A stretch of 64,000 nt of DNA from Flavobacterium cupreum (GCF_003996965.1 NZ_QWDM01000004.1:137527-201526), one strand, 5' to 3'; counted from the stretch's first letter, positions 23,810 through 32,928 are shown. Notes: generated by a model from the sequence alone, not told the origin. Made by a program: numbers and translations.

Positions 23810-24234
23810 GGTGCAGAGAGGCAGAGGTGCAAAGGTGCAGAGGTTTCCCATTGTCGACAATCTTTGCGAAAAGACGCACTGCTATGCGCCTCTACGATAA
23901 AAAATGTTATAACAGAGGTGCAGAGAGGCAGAGTTACAAAGGTGCAGAGGTTTTCTATTGGCGACAATCTTTGCGAAAAGCGCACTGCTGTGCGCCTCTA
24001 CGATAAAAAATGTTATAACAGAGGTGCAGAGAGGCAGAGTTACAAAGGTGCAGAGGTTTCCCATTGTCCACAATCTTTGCGAAAGGCGCACTGCTGTGCG
24101 CCTCTACGATAAAAAACGTTATAACAGAGGTGCAGAGAGGCAGAGTTACAAAGGTGAAGAGGTTTCCCATTGTCGACAATCTTTGCGAAAAGACGCACTG
24201 CTGTGCGCCTCTACGATAAAAAATGTAATAACAC
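23810..24234. repeat. Four-copy tandem repeat, ~106 bp per unit
   Basis: Units start at about 23810, 23917, 24023 and 24129. Each opens with GGTGCAGAGAGGCAG, continues into TTACAAAGGTGCAGAGG and a TTGTCGACAATCTTTGCG block, and closes with GGCGCACTGCTGTGCGCC, a 7-bp stem with a TGCT loop (one unit has variants). Units differ by scattered substitutions and one base in length. The sequence resembles short intergenic repeats common in Flavobacterium but is expanded here as a tandem array. It separates the oxygenase gene from the Ada-Zn gene. Long open frames across it are by-products of the 106-bp period. Confidence 0.9.
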
Positions 24235-24314
24235 CACAGGTTCACAAGTCTAAAACTTTCAACATTCCAAAACCTCTGAACCTTTGTTACTTAGAACCTT
24301 TACACCTTAAAAAA

Positions 24315-24560
24315 ATGATTGAACATTCTAAAATTATTGATTTTGAATTACGAATTAAAATCAAAAATGCCGAGATTTGTCTTGGTGGAAATCAAAAACT
24401 AAAAATTTACGGAACACTGAAATGTGCTTCCGGCAAAAGAATGAAACGCGAAAACCGGGTTTTCTTTTGTTCCGAAGAAGAAGCCAAAAATAATGGTTTC
24501 AGGCCTTGCGGACATTGCATGAAAATCGAATATCAAAAATGGAAGAATGGACTTATTTAA
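24315..24560 (+). CDS. Stand-alone Ada-type metal-binding domain
   Basis: An 81-residue protein corresponding to the N-terminal zinc domain of Ada. Start set at ATG 24315 (M-I-E-H-S-K-I-I); earlier codons in the frame are repeat sequence. Motifs: L-K-I-Y-G-T-L-K-C, then R-E-N-R-V-F-F-C, then N-G-F-R-P-C-G-H-C, aligning to the C-x26-28-C-x2-C end of the Ada zinc site. One of the four Ada Cys (the methyl acceptor, Cys38 in E. coli) is not clearly preserved, though other Cys are near. It overlaps alkB by 14 bases. Probable job: sensing methyl phosphotriesters in DNA, or only binding metal or DNA. Confidence 0.82.
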   Translation: MIEHSKIIDFELRIKIKNAEICLGGNQKLKIYGTLKCASGKRMKRENRVFFCSEEEAKNNGFRPCGHCMKIEYQKWKNGLI

Positions 24561-25155
24561 TCCTGAAATAAACGAAAATACCAATTTGTTACCCAAAGAC
24601 GGGACCGTAAATTATTATGGAAAACTGTTTGCGCGAGAAAAAGCCAATTCCTATCGGGATTCTTTATTAAATACAATCGAATGGAAAAATGATGAAGCGA
24701 TTATCTTTGGAAAATTAATCTTAACCAAGAGAAAGGTAGCCTGGTACGGGGATCAGGAATTTGAATACACATATTCTAAAACTACTAAAAAAGCCCTGCC
24801 CTGGACGAAGGAATTACTGGAACTTAAAGCTGCAATTGAAGAAAAAACAGGCGAAACTTTCAATTCGTGTTTGCTCAACTTATATCATACCGGCGAAGAA
24901 GGAATGGCATGGCACAGTGATGCCGAAAAGGATTTAAAGAAAAATGGCGCTATCGCTTCAGTGAGTTTTGGCGCTGAACGTAAATTTGCTTTCAAACATA
25001 AAGAAACTAAGGAAGTCATATCTTTAATTCTCGAACACGGCAGTTTACTGGTGATGAAAGACACCACACAAACGCATTGGCTGCATCGTTTACCTCCTAC
25101 AAAAACAACTGCAAAACCACGAGTGAACCTTACGTTCAGAACGATTGTCGTATAA
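24547..25155 (+). CDS. alkB: DNA dealkylase AlkB
   Basis: Iron and 2-oxoglutarate dioxygenase that reverses N1-methyladenine and N3-methylcytosine damage in DNA and RNA. The 202-residue protein has the complete set: H-S-D at 123-125, H180, and the R-V-N-L-T-F-R motif at 192-198 (R-x-N-x-T-x-R) that binds 2-oxoglutarate and shapes the active site. The N-terminal F-G-K-L-I-L-T-K-R-K-V-A-W-Y-G-D nucleotide-recognition region is also present. Overlaps the Ada-Zn gene, so co-translated. This closes the four-gene alkylation locus. Confidence 0.95.
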   Translation: MDLFNPEINENTNLLPKDGTVNYYGKLFAREKANSYRDSLLNTIEWKNDEAIIFGKLILTKRKVAWYGDQEFEYTYSKTTKKALPWTKELLELKAAIEEKTGETFNSCLLNLYHTGEEGMAWHSDAEKDLKKNGAIASVSFGAERKFAFKHKETKEVISLILEHGSLLVMKDTTQTHWLHRLPPTKTTAKPRVNLTFRTIVV

Positions 25156-25191
25156 AAATGCAGTAAATTTCAATTGCTAATAGTCAGGAAT

Positions 25192-25512
25192 CTATTTTTT
25201 ACCAAATGCTACTGTACTGTAGGAAAGCAACATAGCGTCGTGAAACATTTCGGCCGGAACTTTGGCTAAATCTGTAAATGTCCAGCCTTGCTTTCCCCAT
25301 TTGTTTGGAACTGGATAAAAAATCATTTCGGCGGATGCACAAAATACAGACTGATCAATTTCGTTAAATTTAAAAACACCTCTGTTGTTTTTCCCGTCAA
25401 TTGTGGCAAATATTTTTTTCTTTATCCTGAAGGACGTTTTTTCAAAGTGCTGTTCTTCAGTTACTTACAGAAGAGATAAAGCTAATGTTCTGAATGTTTC
25501 AATGGTTACCAT
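25192..25512 (-). pseudogene. MmcQ/YjbR-family protein with an in-frame stop
   Basis: On the minus strand ATG at 25510-25512 opens M-V-T-I-E-T-F-R-T-L-A-L-S-L and then meets TAA at 25465-25467. In the same frame, 91 more codons encode a clean match to the MmcQ/YjbR family: H-F-E-K-T-S-F-R-I-K-K-K-I-F-A-T, then I-F-Y-P-V-P-N-K-W-G-K-Q-G-W, ending G-K-K-stop at 25192. The expected residues at the break are L-P-E-V-T-E-E; the sequence reads L-L-stop-V-T-E-E. A nonsense change or two close mutations have broken the gene recently, because the rest is preserved. The family binds DNA or is of unknown function. Confidence 0.82.
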
Positions 25513-25542
25513 AATCGCTTCGTGTAAATAAAACTTTTAGCC

Positions 25543-26298
25543 TCACCAGCCCTGATTCAATCCATTTTTCAGGACTTCTTCGTACTTTTCTTTATCAAAA
25601 GTATACAGATTCGGTGCTTTGTGTGCTACGTTACTTTTCTTTTCGTCCAGTTTATTGAGAATTCCGATGTTGGTGATTTTTCGAAGAAAATTTCTTCTGT
25701 CGAGTTTTTTATCTAAAATGGTTTCATACAATTTCTGCAATTCCGGAATCGTAAATTTTTCGGGCAGTAAATTATATCCGACCGGCATCAGGTTTAGTTC
25801 AATACGAAGGGTATGCAAAGCTTTATCGAGAATTTCTTTATGGTCTAAGATCAATTCGGGTACTTCCTTATGATCAATCCACTCTATGATTTCCTGTGTA
25901 TTACCTTTATGCGGTACTGCTTTTAGAAAATCTACTAACGCATAATATCCAATGGTCACGAATCGCTGTGTAAACCATTTTCCTGCTTCTTCGGGAATTT
26001 TAAAGTGGTCTAATACTGCTTTCCCAAAATGCCGGTCGTTTCGTTTTACCCTTCCAAAGGTGGCAAATTGTCTTAAAAAAATCCCCTGCATTCCTGTTCG
26101 TTCATTCAAAACAGTAACGGCAGCAGTGTCAATATCCTCATGGATTGGAACAAATCCGCCGGGCAGAGACCATTTGTTTTCATATGGAGTTTTTATCAAC
26201 AGCACTTTAAGCTGATTGTCATGAAACCCAAAAATAACACAGTCAATAGAAATCCCTGCCTGATAATTTTCGTTATTTAATATTATTCCCTTCAACAT
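25543..26298 (-). CDS. NUDIX-related transcriptional regulator (NrtR family)
   Basis: A 251-residue regulator. The N-terminal two-thirds is a NUDIX fold (V-L-L-I-K-T-P-Y-E-N-K-W-S-L-P-G-G-F-V, then a NUDIX-box-like segment A-A-V-T-V-L-N-E-R-T-G-M) in which the catalytic R-E-x2-E-E-x-G-x box is degenerate, as in NrtR regulators that bind ligand without hydrolysis. The C-terminal third is a winged helix (L-Q-K-L-Y-E-T-I-L-D-K-K-L-D-R-R-N-F-L-R-K-I). NrtR relatives control NAD metabolism or, in Bacteroidota, sugar use. The polysaccharide locus starts 3 kb away; a link is possible but not shown. Confidence 0.9.
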   Translation of the reverse strand: MLKGIILNNENYQAGISIDCVIFGFHDNQLKVLLIKTPYENKWSLPGGFVPIHEDIDTAAVTVLNERTGMQGIFLRQFATFGRVKRNDRHFGKAVLDHFKIPEEAGKWFTQRFVTIGYYALVDFLKAVPHKGNTQEIIEWIDHKEVPELILDHKEILDKALHTLRIELNLMPVGYNLLPEKFTIPELQKLYETILDKKLDRRNFLRKITNIGILNKLDEKKSNVAHKAPNLYTFDKEKYEEVLKNGLNQGW

Positions 26299-26606
26299 TC
26301 ACTTTGTATTAATTCAATGTTCGATGCTTCAAACAAACCTGCAATTTAAGTCATTTTTGTAAAAGAAAATATTTTTTTACAAATCACTCTCTTTCAGTAC
26401 CTATTTTCTTAAAACAGAAAGTGTGTAAATCACAATTTTTACTTAAAATTAAAATCGAATTGAAAAAAGAATTACATTGCGTCAAAATAACACACATACC
26501 CAAGATTGTATTATTTTTCACTAAAAGAAGGAATAATATTACAAATGTTATTATATTTGTATTTTCTTATAAAAATTGAAGCCTATAAAAAGTTAATGCA
26601 AGAGAT
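26299..26606. other. 308-base divergent gap, promoter only
   Basis: A/T-rich, no ORF. TATATTTG at 26552-26559 matches the -7 consensus and faces the small gene at 26607. Nothing else recognisable. Confidence 0.6.
26552..26559 (+). promoter_or_regulatory. -7 promoter box (TATATTTG)
   Basis: Exact match to TAnnTTTG, 47 bases ahead of the ATG at 26607. Confidence 0.55.
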
Positions 26607-26864
26607 ATGATTACCAATGCGCTAAAAAATTTAAATAAAAAAATTATCACTAAAATCTGGACCTCATTCGGATTTGTTTCAAAAACCTATCTTTTAGAGG
26701 CTTCTCTGAAATATAGCGAAGAGCAGGAAAGAATTTTCAATGAAATGATTACTGAAACTGAGGCCAAAGATAAGAAAGCAAAACGTGAAGCTTTTGATAA
26801 GGCCCTTTATGCTTCTTATAAAGGAATCGGAGTCATGGATTTTGTACATACTGTCCTGAAATAA
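26607..26864 (+). CDS. Small protein of unknown function
   Basis: An 85-residue protein, mostly helical with many Lys and Glu (L-K-Y-S-E-E-Q-E-R-I-F-N-E-M-I, then K-A-K-R-E-A-F-D-K-A). No signal peptide or membrane segment. I do not recognise the family. It has its own promoter box and no close neighbour. Confidence 0.55.
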   Translation: MITNALKNLNKKIITKIWTSFGFVSKTYLLEASLKYSEEQERIFNEMITETEAKDKKAKREAFDKALYASYKGIGVMDFVHTVLK

Positions 26865-27105
26865 TTTTCAGATTCAATTTACTGTTTCTAAAAACAATTC
26901 CATGTTGCCTGCAAAATCGCTGCCTAACGATTAACTATCCTGTTTTTAGCAGTATTCCTTTTGCAATTTTCTCAATTCTTTCTGATTTTTTTTAAATTAT
27001 CAGGGCTTAAATTTCCTGAAATTCAAATTACAGCTTATTTATTGTAAGAAAATAAAACTTATCTCAATAATTAATTGAGCTCTGTCAGATATTATCAAAA
27101 TTCTA

Positions 27106-27113
27106 TATTTTTG
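27106..27113 (+). promoter_or_regulatory. -7 promoter box (TATTTTTG)
   Basis: TATTTTTG, matching TAnnTTTG, 42 bases ahead of the ATG at 27156. The rest of the 26865-27155 gap holds no ORF. Confidence 0.5.
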
Positions 27114-27155
27114 TTAGGCACGAAAGATTTATGTATTTAATAAAAGCCTTACAAT

Positions 27156-29177
27156 ATGGAACAAGCCATTCAAACAGAAATTTACAAAATTCAAAAGCCG
27201 GAACAATGGGCAAGTGATATCGATGATGCTCAGCTTATTGATTATATCAAAGAATCTGAATTCTCCCAGAAACAAGCAGATGAAGGGCGTGATTACTGCT
27301 ATTTTTTAGATAAAATTTATTACACCACTGACAACGAAAACAGCGAATACGCCTGTTTAGCCTATACCTTAAACGAACCTTCCAATTTAGAAAGAGCTTC
27401 TGTGGTCGATGTGGTACTGGAGGAAAACGAAACGTATGTGATACACCGAATCAGTGTTTTGCGGGACGGTGTTTTAGTAGATAAAATTGCGGATACCAAA
27501 ATTAAAATACTCGACAGCGAAAATCAAAGTGGCGGAGGCGTTTTGAGCAGCAACAAAAAAATCAATCTTACCATAAAAGATCTTCGTTTGTATGACATTT
27601 TGATTATGGAAGATTCGAGAATTAAAATTTTTACGGAGCGTGATTTTTTACGCAAAGAATTCTCTAAATACGTGTGGGTTGGTCCGGATAGTTACTGGGC
27701 TTACGGAAAGTATAAATTCACTTTTAAGAATGATCGTGAAAAAACAATTGCTTACAAAAAAACCTTTTTCAGAGATCAGGACGGGAATGTTCTTGAACCG
27801 GAAATTAATTACTTAAAAAAGGGAGAGCAATTTGTAATCGAAGAAAACAATTATATCAATTTTGTTGATTCAAATCGCGAAGTTTCCCCATTCATAGATT
27901 TTGCCACAGAAGGCAACTGGAAAGAATTCTCGAATTATATTTCCCCTATCTATGAGGACATTTTTACCAAATCTTCCTTAACTGAATTTGCTCCCAAACT
28001 GATTGAAAAACTGGATGCCATCAGCGATAAAGACGAACAGCTGCAATTTGCCATAGAATATGTGCAAAACCATATTAATTACATCTATAATGCAGATGAA
28101 ATGAACGGTCACAAACCGCAGGAACCAGCAGTTACTTACGAAAACAAACAAGGAGATTGTAAAGCAAAATCTGTTTTACTGAAAGTTGTTTTAGATTATC
28201 TTGGCATTGATTCTTCTATTGTTCTGGTCAATTTTAATACTGACTTCTACATGAAATATTATTTGCCTTCTTTACTGACTTTTAACCACGTAATTGTAAA
28301 AATCAATTATAAAGGCGAGAGTTATTTTATTGATGCAACGACGCGCGATGAATTTGGATTGATCGAAAACCGCGGCTTTATCTATTTTATGCATTATCTG
28401 GAGGTCACACCAAATCTGGAATTACAGATTAAACCACCTCATCTTTTTTCTTATTATGCCGTTGATGAAAAATCAGCGCTTTTTGTTGAAAATAATATTG
28501 GTAAATTAAAATTAACGACCATCTACAAAGGAAACCGGGCCAATAATATGCGCAAGTACTTTAAAAATACGAACAAGAGAGAAATCATAGACAGCTGGAA
28601 TAATTTTTTCTTTTACACACTGAACTACAATAATGACCGTAACGGAACAGATCTAAGAAATATATTCAAAGATGCCGTAATTGAAATTGTTAGTGACGAC
28701 AAAAAAAGCAATGAATTTAAGATTGAGTACAAATCAACAATCGAAAATCCTTACTTTACAGATGCTAAAAACAACCGTTTTTTAATGTATTTCGATCGTA
28801 ATATTGTGAAAAACACTGCCCGGGATTTTATACACAAAGACATTACTTTCTGGCATAATTTCGACAATGAAAGATATGAAATATCTCTTTTTACAGATCA
28901 GAAAATAGATGTAACTGAAAAATTTACAATTCAGGAAAGTACAATCAAAAATCCGTATTTTGATTTTGTAAGCCGTAAAAAAATCAGTAAAAACGGAGGA
29001 ATCATCTCTGTTGACTATAAACCGTTGGTTAATTTAGAAATTCCGGAAAAAGACTTTGAAGATTTCAGAACTGCACATCACGAAGTGGCAGACAGTAATT
29101 TTGGAATCGGAGTTGATATCATAGAAGACGGTTTTCTAAATAAATTGAAATTCAATTTCAAAAAGCATTTTAACTAA
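27156..29177 (+). CDS. DUF3857/transglutaminase-like protein, apparently cytoplasmic
   Basis: A 673-residue protein. Residues 50-250 resemble DUF3857; residues 260-410 form a transglutaminase-like fold with an intact triad: Cys335 (K-Q-G-D-C-K-A-K-S), His378 (F-N-H-V-I-V-K) and Asp393 (Y-F-I-D-A-T-T). The C-terminal part is of unknown function. Most relatives in this phylum are secreted, but this one has no signal peptide. A protease, deamidase or cross-linking role is possible. Followed by a bidirectional terminator shared with the GH3 gene. Confidence 0.8.
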   Translation: MEQAIQTEIYKIQKPEQWASDIDDAQLIDYIKESEFSQKQADEGRDYCYFLDKIYYTTDNENSEYACLAYTLNEPSNLERASVVDVVLEENETYVIHRISVLRDGVLVDKIADTKIKILDSENQSGGGVLSSNKKINLTIKDLRLYDILIMEDSRIKIFTERDFLRKEFSKYVWVGPDSYWAYGKYKFTFKNDREKTIAYKKTFFRDQDGNVLEPEINYLKKGEQFVIEENNYINFVDSNREVSPFIDFATEGNWKEFSNYISPIYEDIFTKSSLTEFAPKLIEKLDAISDKDEQLQFAIEYVQNHINYIYNADEMNGHKPQEPAVTYENKQGDCKAKSVLLKVVLDYLGIDSSIVLVNFNTDFYMKYYLPSLLTFNHVIVKINYKGESYFIDATTRDEFGLIENRGFIYFMHYLEVTPNLELQIKPPHLFSYYAVDEKSALFVENNIGKLKLTTIYKGNRANNMRKYFKNTNKREIIDSWNNFFFYTLNYNNDRNGTDLRNIFKDAVIEIVSDDKKSNEFKIEYKSTIENPYFTDAKNNRFLMYFDRNIVKNTARDFIHKDITFWHNFDNERYEISLFTDQKIDVTEKFTIQESTIKNPYFDFVSRKKISKNGGIISVDYKPLVNLEIPEKDFEDFRTAHHEVADSNFGIGVDIIEDGFLNKLKFNFKKHFN

Positions 29178-29199
29178 GGGTCAAGTCCTTTTAAAATAC

Positions 29200-29232
29200 A
29201 AAAAGCGGAGTAGCAAACACTCCGCTTTTTTA
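29200..29232. terminator. Bidirectional terminator
   Basis: AAAAGCGGAGT and ACTCCGCTTTTTT form a strong hairpin around 29201-29230 with A- and T-runs outside. It serves the transglutaminase gene (plus) and the first PUL gene (minus). Confidence 0.87.
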
Positions 29233-29263
29233 AATTATATCATCTTTTATAAATTTTCGCTTC

Positions 29264-31489
29264 TTAATTTAATTCAAAGCCAGATTTAAGTTTAATATCT
29301 GCAGATGAAGCTCCAATCATCACCTCAAAATCTCCGGGTTCAGCAATCCATTCCAGTTTATCGTTGTAGAAAGAAAGCTTCTCTTTGTCAATTGTAAATT
29401 CAATTGTTTTTGATTCTCCTGCGTTCAATTTTACTTTTTGAAAATCTTTCAGTTCCAAAACCGGCCTCACTACCGATCCGAATTTATCTTTTAAATACAA
29501 CTGAACCACTTCTTCACCTGCCATTTTTCCGGTATTCGACAACTGAAAAGAAACTTTTATTGTTTCATTGCTTTTTATTTTAGTCGAAGATAATTTCAAA
29601 TCAGAATAATTGAATTTTGTATAACTCAACCCATATCCAAAAGGAAATTTAGGTGAATTTTTCAAATCAATATAAGAAGAAACATAGCCTTTAGAATTTT
29701 CATCCGCAGGTGGTCTGCCGGTACTAAAATGATTGTAATAAATTGGAATCTGCCCTACTTCTCTTGGAAAAGTCATCGGCAATTTTCCGGAAGGGTTGTA
29801 ATCCCCGAATAAAACATCGGCGATAGCATTCCCCGCTTCTGTTCCCAGCCACCAGGTGTATACAATTGCCGGTACATTATCGGCTGTCCAGTTAAAAATA
29901 AGTGGTCTTCCCGCGTTTACCAGAACGATAACCGGTTTTCCTGTGGCCTGAATTGCTTTTACTAAATCTTCCTGGACACCCGGTATATGAAGATCGCTTC
30001 TGCTTTTGGCTTCTCCGCTCATATCGCGTTTTTCACCAATACTCAGGATAACCACATCTGCCTGTTTTGCTGTGGCAACTGCTTCTGCAAAACCCTCTTT
30101 ATTGTCTCCTTCAACCTCACAGCCTTTGGCGTAAAGCAATTTGGTGTTTTTACCTACTTTATTCTGCAAGCCATCCCATTGCGAAACGACCCACTTTTCA
30201 TAATCCAGATCCGGTAATTCAACAGACCAAAATCCCATATTGGCTTTGTATTCTTTCACCATCGGTCCGATAAATGCAATTGTTTTAAGGTTTTTAGAAA
30301 GTGGTAATGTTTCGTTATCATTCTTTAATAAAACAATACTTTTTTCCGCTACTTCTCGGGCTGCTTTTCTGTTTTCAGGATTATTCAGCACTTTTTCAGC
30401 TCTCTTTTCATCTGAATATCGATATGGATCTTCAAATAAGCCCAATTCGAATTTTTTACGAAGAATACGCTTAACGGCATCATCAATCAGATCAACAGAA
30501 ACTTTTCCTTCTTTTACCAGTTCAGCTAAATTGTAACGGTAGGCATTACTTTCCATATCCATATCACTTCCTGCTGTGATGGCAGATAGAGCTGCCGCTT
30601 TCAGGTCTTTTGAATAACCATGCGCTACCATTTCTCCGATCGAGCCCCAATCTGATACTACAAATCCCTGAAAGTTCCATTTTCCTTTTAAAATGTCACG
30701 TTGCAGATGGGCATTCCCTGTTGCCGGAATTCCGTTTACATCATTAAACGAATTCATAAATGTTGCCGCTCCTGCATCTAAAGCCGCTTTAAAAGGAGGT
30801 AAATAGGTTTCAAACAACATTCTTTCACTCATGTCAACAGAATTGTAATCCCTTCCTCCGGTAGCGGCACCATACGCTGCAAAGTGTTTTACACAGGCCA
30901 TAACCGAATTTAAATCGCCCAGTTTATTTCCCTGAAAACCTTTTACCCTTGCATAAGCAATTTTAGAACCTAAGTAGGTATCTTCTCCTGCCCCTTCCAT
31001 CACTCTTCCCCAACGCGGATCACGACCAATATCAACCATTGGCGCAAATGTCCACTGAATCCCACTGGCAGCAGCTTCTGAGGCTGCAACCCTGGCCGCT
31101 AATTCTATTGCCGCCAAATCCCAGCTTGCCGCTTCGGCTAACGGAATCGGGAAAGTGGTTTTGTATCCGTGAATTACGTCCTGACCAAATAACAACGGAA
31201 TTTTAAGACGCGACTGCATGGCCAATTCCTGATATTGCCGTGTATATTTTGTTCCGATGATATTGAGCATTGAACCCACCAAACCAGCTTTTATCTCAGC
31301 TTGTTTATTGGGATTGATGGTAATTGGACCCGTTGCAGAGTTATCCCCTGTATACTGATTAAGCTGTCCAATTTTTTCCTCAATGGTCATTTTTTTCAAT
31401 AACACATTTACTTTCTGGTCTATTGTTTCCTGTTGGGCTGTCGCAAAGAGCGAAACCATCAGCAAGAGGAGTGTGGCATTTTTTTTCAT
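29264..31489 (-). CDS. GH3 beta-glucosidase (BglX-like)
   Basis: A 741-residue secreted glycosidase. Start set at ATG 31489 (M-K-K-N-A-T-L-L-L); the longer frame requires a TTG. Signal peptide to about 18. The GH3 barrel holds the nucleophile in F-V-V-S-D-W-G-S (Asp280), preceded by K-H-F-A-A-Y-G and R-D-P-R-W-G-R-V-M-E-G; the second domain includes the P-V-I-V-L-V-N-A-G-R-P and the third is fibronectin type III-like (F-N-Y-S-D-L-K-L). It would hydrolyse beta-linked gluco-oligosaccharides to glucose, probably in the periplasm. Last gene of the minus-strand locus; the upstream GH30 gene ends 15 bases away. Confidence 0.93.
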   Translation of the reverse strand: MKKNATLLLLMVSLFATAQQETIDQKVNVLLKKMTIEEKIGQLNQYTGDNSATGPITINPNKQAEIKAGLVGSMLNIIGTKYTRQYQELAMQSRLKIPLLFGQDVIHGYKTTFPIPLAEAASWDLAAIELAARVAASEAAASGIQWTFAPMVDIGRDPRWGRVMEGAGEDTYLGSKIAYARVKGFQGNKLGDLNSVMACVKHFAAYGAATGGRDYNSVDMSERMLFETYLPPFKAALDAGAATFMNSFNDVNGIPATGNAHLQRDILKGKWNFQGFVVSDWGSIGEMVAHGYSKDLKAAALSAITAGSDMDMESNAYRYNLAELVKEGKVSVDLIDDAVKRILRKKFELGLFEDPYRYSDEKRAEKVLNNPENRKAAREVAEKSIVLLKNDNETLPLSKNLKTIAFIGPMVKEYKANMGFWSVELPDLDYEKWVVSQWDGLQNKVGKNTKLLYAKGCEVEGDNKEGFAEAVATAKQADVVILSIGEKRDMSGEAKSRSDLHIPGVQEDLVKAIQATGKPVIVLVNAGRPLIFNWTADNVPAIVYTWWLGTEAGNAIADVLFGDYNPSGKLPMTFPREVGQIPIYYNHFSTGRPPADENSKGYVSSYIDLKNSPKFPFGYGLSYTKFNYSDLKLSSTKIKSNETIKVSFQLSNTGKMAGEEVVQLYLKDKFGSVVRPVLELKDFQKVKLNAGESKTIEFTIDKEKLSFYNDKLEWIAEPGDFEVMIGASSADIKLKSGFELN

Positions 31490-31503
31490 GAATTTAATTT
31501 TAG

Positions 31504-32928
31504 TTACCAAACGTAAGTGGCGACTGCCCCAGCGTTTAAAGTAGTGGAAATTTGTTTTTGGTTATATTTGATATTGAATGTTTCAGCTGCATTTCCATCA
31601 TTCTCTACCAGCAGAACGATTTGTCCCGATGGTGTTTTGAAAGCGACATTATATAAATTACCGGTATTATTACTCGCGATTCTAACCGATCCTTCCGGAA
31701 CAAATTTGGATGCATGGGCAATAATATAATAGCCGACTTCTCTTTTAATGTTCTGGTTTTGATCGATCATTAAAGCCCCTTTACAGGTAGAACAGCCTCC
31801 CGGCGTAAAAGGTTTATAATATTCGTCATTAGCCAGTCCCCATGAAAGTGCATTGACACTCCAGTTTCGCATAGAACCGATTACCACATTTTTGACACTC
31901 CATTTTAAATCCGATTCGAAACTGCTTCCCGATCCTGTATATTGTTCTGTAAAATAGATGTCTTTATCCGGAAAAGCATCATGAACTTTTGAGAGCGCAC
32001 TGATATCGCCTTCATACAAATGAAAAGCAGAACCGGCAACGAAAGGAAGTGCTTTCGGGTCACCTAAAATCGTTAAAGGATATTCGGGTTTGTTACAATT
32101 GTGATCGTAAACGACAATTTTGGTTTTGATTTTTGCTTTCGCAAAAGCGGGACCTAAATTCGATTTAATGAATTCTGCCTGCTGCAAAGCCGTCATGTAC
32201 ATACTAGGATTATTTCCGGGATGCAACGGTTCGTTTTGAGGCGTAATGGCATCAATCACTATTCCGTGCGATTTCATTGCCTGAATGTATTTTACAAAAT
32301 ATTCCGCATACACCTGATAATAGTGTGGCTGTAAACTTCCGCCTTTTGAGCTTCCGTTGTCTTTCATCCAGACGGGCGGCGACCACGGGGAGCCCATAAT
32401 TTTTATCTTTGGATTTATGGCTAAAATTTCTTTTAAAAGTGGAACCACATCTTGTAGATCAGGACCAAGATTAAAATGTTCCAGTTTTAAATCGGTCTGG
32501 CCTTCCGGCATATCATCATACGAAAAAACTTTTTCATTCAAATCAGAAGCTCCAATACTAATACGTAAATAACTCAATCCGATTGCCTCCTTTTTTCCGG
32601 AAAACAATTCCTGAAGCAAGGATTCTTTTTTGGCTTTGTCCAGCTTTAAAATGGCCTGCGCGCTTCCGCCAGTTAAGGAAAACCCAAAACCTTCAACAGT
32701 CTGAAATTTTTGAGAAGGATTGACTTCAATCGTTTGGTTTGAATTGCTTTCAGAATTAAAAACCAAATCATTTTGCTTTTGCAATTTAGAGGATTCATCA
32801 GGAGCTGTAATCCATGATTCGGCTTTACCTACACTGGCAACTGATGGTTTTGAAATTCCACATTTTACCTGAATTGCCATAAGCGGCAGTAAAAGTAAAA
32901 TCTGTAGTTTTTTGTTGATGTTTTTCAT
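31504..32928 (-). CDS. GH30 subfamily 3-like endo-beta-1,6-glucanase
   Basis: A 474-residue secreted enzyme with a signal peptide. Catalytic acid Glu233 lies in P-Q-N-E-P-L-H-P-G-N-N-P-S-M and the nucleophile Glu328 in I-Y-F-T-E-Q-Y. The P-L-H-P-G-N-N-P-S-M stretch is typical of GH30_3, whose known members cut beta-1,6-glucan (pustulan). The short C-terminal beta-sandwich of GH30 follows. It would be the backbone-cutting enzyme of the locus. Subfamily call is from motif recall and needs a tree. It lies 14 bases upstream of the GH3 gene and 1 base below the phosphatase-fold gene. Confidence 0.85.
   Translation of the reverse strand: MKNINKKLQILLLLPLMAIQVKCGISKPSVASVGKAESWITAPDESSKLQKQNDLVFNSESNSNQTIEVNPSQKFQTVEGFGFSLTGGSAQAILKLDKAKKESLLQELFSGKKEAIGLSYLRISIGASDLNEKVFSYDDMPEGQTDLKLEHFNLGPDLQDVVPLLKEILAINPKIKIMGSPWSPPVWMKDNGSSKGGSLQPHYYQVYAEYFVKYIQAMKSHGIVIDAITPQNEPLHPGNNPSMYMTALQQAEFIKSNLGPAFAKAKIKTKIVVYDHNCNKPEYPLTILGDPKALPFVAGSAFHLYEGDISALSKVHDAFPDKDIYFTEQYTGSGSSFESDLKWSVKNVVIGSMRNWSVNALSWGLANDEYYKPFTPGGCSTCKGALMIDQNQNIKREVGYYIIAHASKFVPEGSVRIASNNTGNLYNVAFKTPSGQIVLLVENDGNAAETFNIKYNQKQISTTLNAGAVATYVW

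Noticed and set aside
23810..24234. CRISPR-like array of regular repeats
   Set aside because: Units are ~106 bp and continuous; there are no short repeats with unique spacers and no cas genes. It is a plain tandem repeat.
23958..24314. Upstream part of the long open frame leading into the Ada-Zn gene
   Set aside because: It is tandem repeat read in an open frame; the Ada-type domain starts at ATG 24315.
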